Made by a program: the position numbers and the translations under genes. Shown here piece by piece: positions 52,641 through 62,100 of a stretch of DNA of 64,000 nucleotides; the stretch's first letter is position 1; each line of letters starts with the position of its first letter. Source of the stretch: an uncultured Bacteroidales bacterium (GTDB taxonomy: Bacteria; Bacteroidota; Bacteroidia; Bacteroidales; CAIXZF01); the NCBI GenBank assembly GCA_903923925.1, contig CAIXZF010000006.1:32106-96105 (forward strand). The letters run 5' to 3'. The notes beneath the pieces were generated by a model, which did no database searches, had not been told where the DNA came from, and saw nothing but the letters and a program-made list of their open reading frames with translations.

Positions 52641-54335
52641 TTAAGCGATTTTCACCTTAACTATTTCGAGAATCTCATTTTCAAGCATCTGAGTCTTTGC
52701 AACGATTTCTTCTCCTTGAAGAAGTATAGAGTTAAGAAACTCTTTATCATTTAAACCACCGGCATTTATCTTCACATTGAGCCAGGCACCGATAACAGCA
52801 GAACGGGCGGCAAGCGCTCCAACACCAGCATCGGTAACAGAATTCGGATTCCCGGTTTCAGCCATCGCTTTTATTATATCCATGCTTTCGAATGCGCGTT
52901 TCATAACTCTGAATGGAATCTCGATAGCGTATTTTGTAGCATCCTGTATAGCATTTGTGCGGGCGGCTTTTTCTTCATCTGAGCCTTTTGGAAGGCTGAA
53001 AGCATCCATTATTTTATTGAAAGCACGAGTATCTTCATCAATCAGAAACAAAAGCTCATCCTTAATTTTTTGCCCTTTTTCTGCCCAGTCTGAGAATTCT
53101 TCCCAACGTTCGTCCCAACCGGCTTTATGCGACGAAAGGTTGGCAACCATTGTCGCAAGAGAAATCCCAAAAGCACCCATTGCTGCAGCCACAGAACCAC
53201 CTCCGGGAGCAGGTGACTCAGAGGCAGTTTCATTTGCAAATCCTTCGATCGACATACCTACTAATTTTTTATCAGAAGGGTTTTCGAGCAGGTATTCAAT
53301 AATTCTTTCTTTAGGAATGAAGGGTTTCAGATCGTCGAGGCCTAATGATTTTACAGCGATTTTAAGCAATTCTTCATTTGAAACTCCAACAGAGCGTTTC
53401 TGCTTTTTCAGAAAGTGCTTTCCAGCATCCAGCATTGCCTGCAGTGGTATTAAGCCAACAAGTTCAGAACCACTTACGCGCATTCCTCTTTCCACGGCCA
53501 TTCGTGATGCTTCCTCAAAAGCAACATGAACCGGAGTAATACTAATATTTGTAAGGTTGATGGAAACCTGGGCAATTCCATATTCTTCTATGAACCAACC
53601 AATTGCTTTACAAGCTTTTAAGAGTCCAGGTGTCCAGATTTCTTTACCATTCTCATCTTTTTTAATTTTACCGTTGATGGGGTTTCCCTCACGAACGGGT
53701 CTGCCCTTTTCCCTGATATCAAAGGCAACTGCATTGGCGCGGCGAACAGAAGTTGTGTTCAGGTTAATATTGTATGCCACAAGAAAATCTCTTGCTCCAA
53801 CGGCTGTTACACCAGTTCTGGCAACATGGTCGTTAAACTCAGCCGGACCAAAATCTGGCTCCCAGTGTGGATTTTTTAATTTTTCAGGAAGGCCTTCATA
53901 TTCTCCCGACCTGCAGTTTGCCAGATTTCGCCTTTCGGCAGTAAAAGCAGCATTCTCGTAGCAATACACCGGGATTCCAAGCTCTTTACCAATACGTTCT
54001 GCCAGTTTACGGGCATAGGCTGCAGTTTCTTCCATTGTTATTCCGGCAATCGGAATCAGCGGACAAACATCTGTAGCACCAAAACGGGGATGTTCTCCTT
54101 TATGAAAACGCATATCGATAATTTCTGAAGCTTTTTTAACAGCCAGAACAGCTGCATCCAGCACCTCATCAGGAGTGCCGACAAAAGTAACTACCGTCCG
54201 GTTGGTAGCTTTGCCGGGGTCTACATCAAGTAATCTGACACCTTCAACAGTTTCGATCTGATCGGTAATCTGCTTGATAATAGCCATGTTACGGCCTTCG
54301 CTGAAATTCGGAACGCATTCAATAAGTTGTTTCAT
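52641..54335 (-). CDS. ftcD: Bifunctional glutamate formimidoyltransferase / formimino-THF cyclodeaminase
   Basis: A 564-residue fusion used in histidine breakdown. The N-terminal transferase (about 1-325; IECVPNFSEGRN, HPRFGATDVCPLIPI, TGVTAVGARDFLVAYNINL) moves formimino from formiminoglutamate to tetrahydrofolate. The C-terminal cyclodeaminase (about 355-560; FANETASESPAPGGGSVAAAMGA) then makes methenyl-THF and ammonia. The fusion is the vertebrate and Bacteroidota form. It heads a same-strand run with aspA and hydF and has an ideal promoter 24 bp upstream. No other hut gene is in the window. Confidence 0.93.
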   Translation of the reverse strand: MKQLIECVPNFSEGRNMAIIKQITDQIETVEGVRLLDVDPGKATNRTVVTFVGTPDEVLDAAVLAVKKASEIIDMRFHKGEHPRFGATDVCPLIPIAGITMEETAAYARKLAERIGKELGIPVYCYENAAFTAERRNLANCRSGEYEGLPEKLKNPHWEPDFGPAEFNDHVARTGVTAVGARDFLVAYNINLNTTSVRRANAVAFDIREKGRPVREGNPINGKIKKDENGKEIWTPGLLKACKAIGWFIEEYGIAQVSINLTNISITPVHVAFEEASRMAVERGMRVSGSELVGLIPLQAMLDAGKHFLKKQKRSVGVSNEELLKIAVKSLGLDDLKPFIPKERIIEYLLENPSDKKLVGMSIEGFANETASESPAPGGGSVAAAMGAFGISLATMVANLSSHKAGWDERWEEFSDWAEKGQKIKDELLFLIDEDTRAFNKIMDAFSLPKGSDEEKAARTNAIQDATKYAIEIPFRVMKRAFESMDIIKAMAETGNPNSVTDAGVGALAARSAVIGAWLNVKINAGGLNDKEFLNSILLQGEEIVAKTQMLENEILEIVKVKIA

Positions 54336-54358
54336 AAGAGTTTGGGTTTAGAGTGCCG

Positions 54359-54389
54359 CAAATATACGGTTTCTTAACAGGTCTGCAAA
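54359..54389 (-). promoter_or_regulatory. Promoter of the ftcD-aspA-hydF operon
   Basis: Minus-strand TTTG (54389-54386), exactly 19-nt spacer, then TATATTTG (54366-54359). A full match to the Bacteroidota TTTG-N19-TAnnTTTG consensus. Confidence 0.8.
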
Positions 54390-54437
54390 GTTCTCAGCGG
54401 CAGCACACACCTTCAACAGAGCACAGAAGAAAAGAAA

Positions 54438-55697
54438 TTACCAGCTAACTGATTTACGTTTAACGGGCATTGTCATACACCTTGCACCACCACCTCCCCT
54501 GGCAAGTTCACTGCCTTCGATAGTGATCACGCATCGTTTGTAAGAGGAAATATCCTTATCGCATTTAATAATGGATTTTGCCTGGATGATTTCAAAACCA
54601 TGTTTCGATAATTCGTCGAGGGTATATGTATTCCGGGCATATCCTACTACTTTACCGGGAGCAATGGCAAAGAAATTTGCTCCTGAATGCCATTGTTCTC
54701 TTTCCTGTATCCAATGATCTGTTGTTCCTCCGCAAATTACCGGTTCAAGGTCGAACCCAAGTTTTTTAAGTGCAATCAACAGGTTTTCCTCATTGTAAAT
54801 TGCAATAACTTTGCCTTCCTGAACCTCAATGTGAACAGTTTGAAGCTTATTCGGCTTAAGAATTATAGGTTCATAAACCATGCATTTGTCCGTGTCAAGA
54901 AAAGTAAAAACCATATCAAGGTGGATAAAGGATTCCGGTTTATAGGGGAGTTCCTGCACCAGGATGTGTTTTGAAAGCTTTTCTTTGCGGAAATAAGAAA
55001 GAATAAAGTCGATTCCCTGAGATGTGGTTCTTGTACCTGAACCAACAAGTAATACATCTTCGCGGGCCACCAGCACATCACCGCCTTCAATTGTAATTTC
55101 AGGACTTAATTGTTCTTCTAACGGATTAATTGTTGAAATCCCGAATTTGGGATGATGCTGAAAAATACTCTCCATTATAATTGACTCTCTTTCCCTGACT
55201 ATACTGGCCATTTTTGAGATCAGCACCTTGTTCGACAAACAAACTGCTGAATCGCGCATGAAAAAGAAGTTATGGAGAGGCATTAATTCATATCTGCTTT
55301 TATTCAGGAATTTTGTGAGATTATCTTTCTCCATTAATACCCCTTCAATGAGAGCGGTGGACAACATTTCGGCAGGAAGATCGAGAAGATAATCGCGAAT
55401 TTGCAGGTTATTTTCATTGCGGCAGATTTTATCAACAAGAATCTGCTTATGCTCTTGATTTTCAACAACATCCTTTAACAAATCACCGACTTCACAAGTA
55501 TTTGAGACCTTTGCTAATACACCACTCAACTGCCTGTATTCCGACAAGCCTATATTCAGATTTAAAATATCGCTATACAATGCTCTCTCTGCGTTCTCCG
55601 GTGTCATATTTTCAACTTCAGCACCGGGAGTATGAATTATTACCGATTCAAGCTCCCCGATCTCCGACCGGATATCAACTGTTAAATGTTCTGGCAT
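54438..55697 (-). CDS. arcA: Arginine deiminase
   Basis: A 419-residue guanidino-group hydrolase making citrulline and ammonia from arginine. The N-terminal segment has VIIHTPG, the family FFMRDSAV lies near 150, IEGGDVLVA near 207, HLDMVFTFLD (catalytic His/Asp) near 262, and the nucleophilic Cys is in ARGGGGARCMTMP near 407. Complete. arcB and arcC are not present in the window, so the citrulline fate is unseen. It lies upstream of ftcD but separated by the ftcD promoter. Together with speA it gives the cell two competing uses of arginine. Confidence 0.92.
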   Translation of the reverse strand: MPEHLTVDIRSEIGELESVIIHTPGAEVENMTPENAERALYSDILNLNIGLSEYRQLSGVLAKVSNTCEVGDLLKDVVENQEHKQILVDKICRNENNLQIRDYLLDLPAEMLSTALIEGVLMEKDNLTKFLNKSRYELMPLHNFFFMRDSAVCLSNKVLISKMASIVRERESIIMESIFQHHPKFGISTINPLEEQLSPEITIEGGDVLVAREDVLLVGSGTRTTSQGIDFILSYFRKEKLSKHILVQELPYKPESFIHLDMVFTFLDTDKCMVYEPIILKPNKLQTVHIEVQEGKVIAIYNEENLLIALKKLGFDLEPVICGGTTDHWIQEREQWHSGANFFAIAPGKVVGYARNTYTLDELSKHGFEIIQAKSIIKCDKDISSYKRCVITIEGSELARGGGGARCMTMPVKRKSVSW

Positions 55698-55711
55698 GAT
55701 CTGTTTTTTTG

Positions 55712-55719
55712 CAAAGGTA
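55712..55719 (-). promoter_or_regulatory. -7 box of arcA
   Basis: TACCTTTG on the minus strand, 15 nt before the arcA ATG, with a very short leader. No -33 TTG at the usual distance. Confidence 0.45.
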
Positions 55720-55748
55720 ATGGTATTGCAGGCATGATAACCTGAAAC

Positions 55749-58214
55749 TTACCTGCTCTTCAATATCTTTTCGGTACGCAAGCCTTGACTGCCTCTCATT
55801 TTTAAGATGTAAATCCCATCCGCTTTACATGAAAGATCAATCCTGGAATCGCCTGTCGCAAGAACAGATGCAGGATAAACTTCTCTTCCCAAAACATCCT
55901 CTATTGAAAAATAAAGCAGATCATTGCTTTCATAAGAAACTGTAAGGATTCCGTTTGTGGGGTTGGGAAAGATCATCACTTTCTTATCCTCTTGAAGATT
56001 TACAATTCCATTCGCCATACCGCAACTAATTACAGCACTCCATCCACTTCCGGTTACGCCTTCATCGGCATGAAAATTAAAGGTTAATTTACCAGAAGGA
56101 TGCGTAGAAACAACAGTTCCGGGGGAATTTGCCCCGCAATACTGTCCGATCAAAGGAGAAGTCTGATCAGGACCATTGTAAATTTCCAGAAAATCGTAGG
56201 CGCAATTGGGTTCATCTTCAAGGTCGAAGGTGAGAAAATTGGCTGATATTGTTTGATTTACAGATGGCGGAATAAATGTGATAACATAATCTGTCATATT
56301 TGCATAATTCCCATAAGGACCGCCATGATCGTAGAAAATTGCACTGCAGGTTGATATTTGCTGATTGTTTATTATGATCTGCTGACCAATTATTATTTTT
56401 TTTGTGATGTAATTTGAATATGTTCCATCCGACACTTCAAACTTCAGTTCAATTTCGGAACCAAGCTGAGCCGAGGGTGAAATTGTCAGGTTAAAAAATA
56501 CCGGAAAAACAAAATTAGGCTGTAGTATTCCACATGGCACAGGCCCGGTATTAACAGTTACCAAACCAGCATTCACTCCAACTGCAGTGCAGCTTGTGTA
56601 GGTAACTCCTGAATTAATCTGTCCGAAATTTCCAATATCAACATTAGCGTTTCCTGATTCGGCAGGCTCAAGGAAACCATTTGCATTGTTATCGCCGGAA
56701 ATATTAATGTAGGTTAAGTGAAAAGTAGGAGCTGCCACACCGGCACCAAGTTTATAGGTCATTACATCCTGAACCTGGCTGATCTCCCAGGCTCTGAGTC
56801 CGCTGGGGTTTCCATTAAAGAAATCCGAATTCGGGCTTGTTGTGGCTCCGTATTCCTGGTTAAATCCCTGGTGAAAACAGGCCTGCATATGGTTATTGAT
56901 ATCATTGTTCGCATGAACAAGGTAAACCTCATGATGGATAGTCTGGTTATCTCCATTTCTATCGATATGCCATATTGTTAAGCCTTCATCTTCAATTGAT
57001 GTACTCCGGCCCTCCTGTTTGCGGTTTTCGAAAAGGAAAAACTCATTTGTATCATTGAGGTTTAAATACTTGTAGCAGGTACGGGAGTTGGCAGTATCAT
57101 GTATCAGTCCGTTGTAGTTGGTAACATCAACAACATTGCCCCAGCTGGCATTGCTGCGAAAATGCGGATTTGGAGGCACAGGATTGTAGGAATCCCCGTA
57201 CCAGCACATCAGGTCGAAAGCACCGATTCCATCAGGGCCGGTAGTGTTGTTGTATTTATAGGTATCAGGCCATTTCCCGATCATATGGCCGTTTTCGTGG
57301 GCCACAGTTGCCAGTGTTAGCGGTGAATTAGCGGGAGAGCAGTTGTAGGAATCCGAATGAACGCCATCGGCACTGAAATTTGTATAGCTTCCCATATGCC
57401 ACCACATTCCCTGAGCCCAGTTGGGCGGATTTCCGGTATACATCAGGTTAAGCGCCTCAATGCTGCCATCGGGATTTGTTGTTAAGGTTGAGAAATCAAA
57501 ACCCTGGGAATCAATCCAGTTCAGCGCAAGTCCGAGAATTTCCTGAGCTCCCTGAGAATAAGGCATAGCATCATATGCCGCAAAGGTTAAAGGTGCCCTG
57601 TAGATTCCATATACAACATTCTCATATTCAACAAGTCCGCCGGAAACATCTGAATAGAATTTTTTCAGGGATCCGTTATTCCCGAAATTAGAATAGTTCA
57701 AATTATTGCAGAAATCAAAAAATTCGCTGAGAGGTAAAGTACAGGTCTCGTCTGAAAAATCGACCACAATGCATAATCCTTTAATGTTGCCGATTACCGG
57801 ATGTATCTCTGTTTTTGAATTGGCATTCAGAGCTGAATTTTTATCCAGTTTCTTCTTGTTTTTAAAAATGATGGCTTCTCTTGCCTTTTCCGAAATATCC
57901 AAATGAAATGCAACATCCGGATGAGCAGCCAAATTAGTTTTATTATTCTTGTTAGCCGTATATTTAACACCCGATGAAAGCAGTTCTCTTCCATCGGGAG
58001 AAAGAACGGCATAACAAATCCATTGCGTATTCAGATCCCTGATTACAGTATACCTGTCGAGGCCTTCGCCCCGCATATAATATTCTGTACCATAAAGTTT
58101 AACATCAACGAAACTGCCGTCAGGCTGTTTGAACTGCATTATATTTCCATTGAAAGGAGCGGCAAACAGGCGAACAGCATTGAGAAGCAGGAGTACAAGG
58201 AAAACCTTTTTCAT
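55749..58214 (-). CDS. M6-family metalloprotease with CUB and T9SS domains
   Basis: An 821-residue secreted protease. Signal peptide to about residue 18. An immune-inhibitor-A-like M6 catalytic domain covers about 140-470, with the zinc site HENGHMIGKWPD near 310 and the family's FDLMCWYGDSYNPVPPNP afterwards. A CUB domain spans about 620-735 (FYDHGGPYGNYANMTDYVITF ... GSGWSAVISC), and a T9SS sorting domain about 745-821 (MIFPNPTNGILTVSY ... TEKILKSR). Length fits the family. It would be displayed on or released from the cell surface and degrade proteins. It ends 50 bp before arcA, on the same strand but unrelated in function. Confidence 0.9.
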   Translation of the reverse strand: MKKVFLVLLLLNAVRLFAAPFNGNIMQFKQPDGSFVDVKLYGTEYYMRGEGLDRYTVIRDLNTQWICYAVLSPDGRELLSSGVKYTANKNNKTNLAAHPDVAFHLDISEKAREAIIFKNKKKLDKNSALNANSKTEIHPVIGNIKGLCIVVDFSDETCTLPLSEFFDFCNNLNYSNFGNNGSLKKFYSDVSGGLVEYENVVYGIYRAPLTFAAYDAMPYSQGAQEILGLALNWIDSQGFDFSTLTTNPDGSIEALNLMYTGNPPNWAQGMWWHMGSYTNFSADGVHSDSYNCSPANSPLTLATVAHENGHMIGKWPDTYKYNNTTGPDGIGAFDLMCWYGDSYNPVPPNPHFRSNASWGNVVDVTNYNGLIHDTANSRTCYKYLNLNDTNEFFLFENRKQEGRSTSIEDEGLTIWHIDRNGDNQTIHHEVYLVHANNDINNHMQACFHQGFNQEYGATTSPNSDFFNGNPSGLRAWEISQVQDVMTYKLGAGVAAPTFHLTYINISGDNNANGFLEPAESGNANVDIGNFGQINSGVTYTSCTAVGVNAGLVTVNTGPVPCGILQPNFVFPVFFNLTISPSAQLGSEIELKFEVSDGTYSNYITKKIIIGQQIIINNQQISTCSAIFYDHGGPYGNYANMTDYVITFIPPSVNQTISANFLTFDLEDEPNCAYDFLEIYNGPDQTSPLIGQYCGANSPGTVVSTHPSGKLTFNFHADEGVTGSGWSAVISCGMANGIVNLQEDKKVMIFPNPTNGILTVSYESNDLLYFSIEDVLGREVYPASVLATGDSRIDLSCKADGIYILKMRGSQGLRTEKILKSR

Positions 58215-58280
58215 ATTGGCGAATTAAGGGTGCAATTTACGGATTTCCCGGATTCTATTTAAACACTAAAATCAGTAATC

Positions 58281-59062
58281 TTACAACAACACAACTTTTT
58301 TCATTACCACATTTGTGTTACGGAACTTTACTTCTGCGAAATAAATCCCGGCAGGCAGGCGGCTAACATCAATGCTTTCAGATACTCCGGACAGCTCCTT
58401 CGATAAAAGGAATTGCCCTTCTAAATTGCGGATAATCAGCTGCTGCAGGGGAACAGTTGCGGTGAGACCAAGCACTTCATGAGCAGGATTCGGATGAATC
58501 AGCAGTAACTGACTGAGTGAGGATAGTGTATTTTTTATAATTATTATAATTGTTCCAGGGAGGTCCTCCCATGTTGTGATAAAACTCATGATACTGGATG
58601 TCGTCGCCGGGGTAATAATCAAATAATACTTCATTTGTGATGGCGTAGAGTCCGGCGTGCAGGACATCCTCGCCAATAAGGTTAAAAGGCTTAAGTACTA
58701 AAGGAAAAGAATCAATCTTGAAAAACCTGATTAAACCATAATTTTCGGAGATGATAATTTCTTTATGGTTAAGTGCTGAATTTCTGTCCGATCCATGAAG
58801 GCATATTCTGTTTCCTGCACATTGGGCCAGTCCAGAACATACAGGTATCACTAATAAATCCAGCATCATTAACATTAAAATAATTACAATAGATCGAATC
58901 TGCAGCATCTGGCAAAACGGTATCAAAGGAAAGGCTGTATCCCCTTTGATTAACAGGATATTCTGTAAACAGCTTTTTAAAATGAGCGTTAAAGAGTTTA
59001 TATCCCTGCCCTGAAACGAGACCTGAAATAAGGACTAAGCAGAAAAGGAATATCTTTTTCAT
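58281..59062 (-). pseudogene. Decayed T9SS-secreted protein (two frameshifts, probable deletion)
   Basis: Three overlapping minus-strand frames make one broken gene. The first starts MKKIFLFCLVLISGLVSGQG with a signal peptide and stops soon after QKFST. The second continues with LNHKEIIISENYGLIRFFKIDSFP. The third ends in a T9SS sorting domain (LLIHPNPAHEVLGL ... VVMKKVVLL). The second shift lies at an A6 run near 58533 (YKK to KNTLSS). Family relatives usually have about 70 more residues between the first two parts, so an internal deletion is likely as well. Could be a sequencing error in part, but two shifts plus the deletion argue for real decay. Confidence 0.75.
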
Positions 59063-59175
59063 AGTACAATTGACAACCTGCAATTTCTAATCGATTAAGC
59101 AGTCCAGCAAACTTTTACCATGAGTAAAGGTAAGAAAAGTCTGTTAAAAGAACCTGACCTTTCTACTTCTAAAAC

Positions 59176-62100
59176 TTACCTGATTACTTCCATCCGTTTG
59201 ACAACGATTTTTTCATTGTTTACTATCATCCGGCAGATGTACAAACCAGAACGCATTGTTGCTGAGTTGAACTCGATATTCCTTGTACCTTCAGGAAGCA
59301 TTTGTTCATCAATGCTTTGGATTAATTCTCCAACGATGTTGTAAATTCTAATGCTTACCTTGCTCTCTTTGCCAAGTGTTACAGAAAGCGTTGCATTACT
59401 GTTTATAGGATTCGGATAAACCGATAAAGTAGGTTCAATAACAACGTCTTCTGTAATTTCAGGTGCCATGAAACCAGGACTGCTCACAAATTCATCACAA
59501 CCAATATCCGGTGTTGTTATGCTTCTTGGAGCGCCATCATAATCTAAGGCAACACTGTATAATGCACTTCCTTTGTTGTCGATTCCAACATTGACGGCTG
59601 TAAGATGCAAATCTGAAGCTGACACAAAAACAGGAGCAAGTGCTATACTGTTGAAATCTCTGGTGGCATTCTTCCATAACCCAAGATTCAAAAATGTTGT
59701 TCCACCCCAATAAACAACATTTGGAGAAATCGTTATTAGATCATTGTAATTCGTAGTTATGGCCGTGGTTGAGGTTGAGTAAATTGCATAGTGTTTTGCA
59801 TAAACTGTTGATGCTTTTGAATTATACAAAATGTTGTTGTAAAGAATTACTGAGGCTGAACCTTCTCTGTAGAAGGCGGAGGTTAAGTTCGTTGCAGCAG
59901 CATATGTAGTTCCCTGGATAGAAACTGTATTGTGCAAAATCGAACCAGCATTTCCAAGAGATTTGTCATAAATACCGAAAAGTTTTGGATTTGCTGTATT
60001 TCCTCCTTTGAGCGCAATCATATTGTTGGTAATGTTGTTCCCAACTCCATTGGCTTCATTGTAAATGCCATAAATCCATGGAGACATTGTCGATAATATG
60101 CAACCAATATTAAAAATACTATTCTGGTCAACATTTCCACGTTTCATATAGAAACAGGTAACTTTGGGGCTACCAACATTTGCTGAGTAGTTGATATTTC
60201 CAACAGTATTCCCTTTAATTGTAACTTCTGAAGCTGAAGTTGATTTGATACCATCAAAAGTCCCGATTCCCATCATATTAATTGAATAAAGGATATTGGT
60301 ACTTCCAATAATATTACCGTTATTAACAGTAGCTGTACCGCCCAAAATTTCGATACCGGTTATGGAAGGTGAACCAATATTTAACATTTTTATATTCCCA
60401 ACAGAATTGTGAGAAACAGTTGTATTTCCAGAATTTACACAGATTCCTTTAAAGAAACCACTTCCGGAATTGATGAAGTTTATTCCGTAAATCTGGTACG
60501 AGCTACCTCCAATGTAATTTGTATTGATCACATTGTTGATTGAAGAGGCACCTGGAGAAAAGTTAATACCTGTTTGGTTTGTATTGAAGGTTAATGTTGC
60601 ATAAAAACTATTATTGTAAAGTGTCCAGTTATTACCATTTCCTGTTCCAGTAATATTAATTCCATTGGATGAAAAATTCCTAAACTCATTGCCCTGCATA
60701 TTGATGTGATGGTTTAAGAATGAGCCAGAGCCTTTTGCTGTAAAAATATTTGCAGGGGCAGCAGGTGATCCCGAAATATTTCCAATGATATTCCTGTTAA
60801 AAAGAATTCCAGAATTGGATTCTAAACTGGATTCAAGAACAACAACGCCACTTGTTGCATCACTGTTATTTCCTTCAATTTCACAAGATGCTACAGTGCA
60901 ATTGTTAACTCCATTGGCAATCGATAATGTTGGGAAACCAGCGTTGGTATTCCTGAATTTGATTGCTCTGTAAGGCCAGTATTTTCCTCCGTCGATAGTA
61001 ATCCTGTCGATACCATTCAACCTTATCAGTGCCTGAGTGCAATTTCCACTAATGAGTTTCTGGGTTTCATCAATTGGAAGTATTGACAGTGTATAATTCC
61101 CGGGGATAACTTCAACACTCTCATTAAGAGCATGGTTTCCATTCTCAACCAGATCGTTTAGAACAATGGCAAAAACATCGCCGCAACGTCTGTTTGCATT
61201 GAGGAAAGCAAACAAACCATCATCTCCCGTCAAATCAGGGAAATCGGCACCGGTACCAATTAAGTAGGTATAGGTTTCAGGTTGCATAACTTCAATTGAA
61301 TTCGTTGCGGAGTTGGTACAGCCCCAAACATCAGTGTAGGTATACGTTAGGGTGTGGGTGCCAGGTCCGGCCTGCGAAGGATCAAACATGCCTCCTGAAA
61401 CTCCGGTTCCGCTATAGGTTCCACCTAAAGGTGACCCACCAGTGAGTGTTATCGGATCTCCGCAAAGTGCCTGATCCTCAAAAATTCCTTCGAAAGTTAC
61501 AAGTGGTAATGGATGAACGGTTATTGTGATATTTTCACAAGTTCCAGGCGTAACACATCCACCTTCGCCGCGAACGTAATAGGTTGTAGTCGCGGTTGGA
61601 GAAACAGTAATGGAAGTACCTGTCCCGGCCTGTGAGCCTCCACAGCTTCCGCTATACCATTGCCATGTTGTAGCACTGTTTAACGAACCATTAGTGATAT
61701 TCAGACTTGTACTGCCATTAATGCAAATATTATTTCCGGATAATGTCGGGATATCTGGTGTAAAGCAGGGTACAAAAATCCAGGCACCTCCGGTGGCCCA
61801 ACTGTCGCTGTAACCACCAACCACAGCAGTATATCCGTTCGCACTAAGCGCAATGGATTTCCCAAGGCCTGAATAATCGCTACCTGTTTTGGCGACTTGT
61901 TCAGTCCAGGTTGTACCGCTTCGTGTAAACACCATGAATGTTCCATTCAACACATCTCCCCAGTTTCCCCCCTCAACAAGAATGTTGCCGTCGGCATTCA
62001 GTGCTACGGAACTGCCTTGCGAACTGCCAGCACCCACCGATGATCCTATAAGCTTTGATCCCTGCTGGGACCAGACTCCTCCGCTTCGGATAAAAATACA

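Noticed and set aside
52777..53529. 250-residue plus-strand frame inside ftcD
   Set aside because: It is antisense to an intact conserved gene, and its composition (Ser/Ala/Pro-rich) is typical of a shadow frame.
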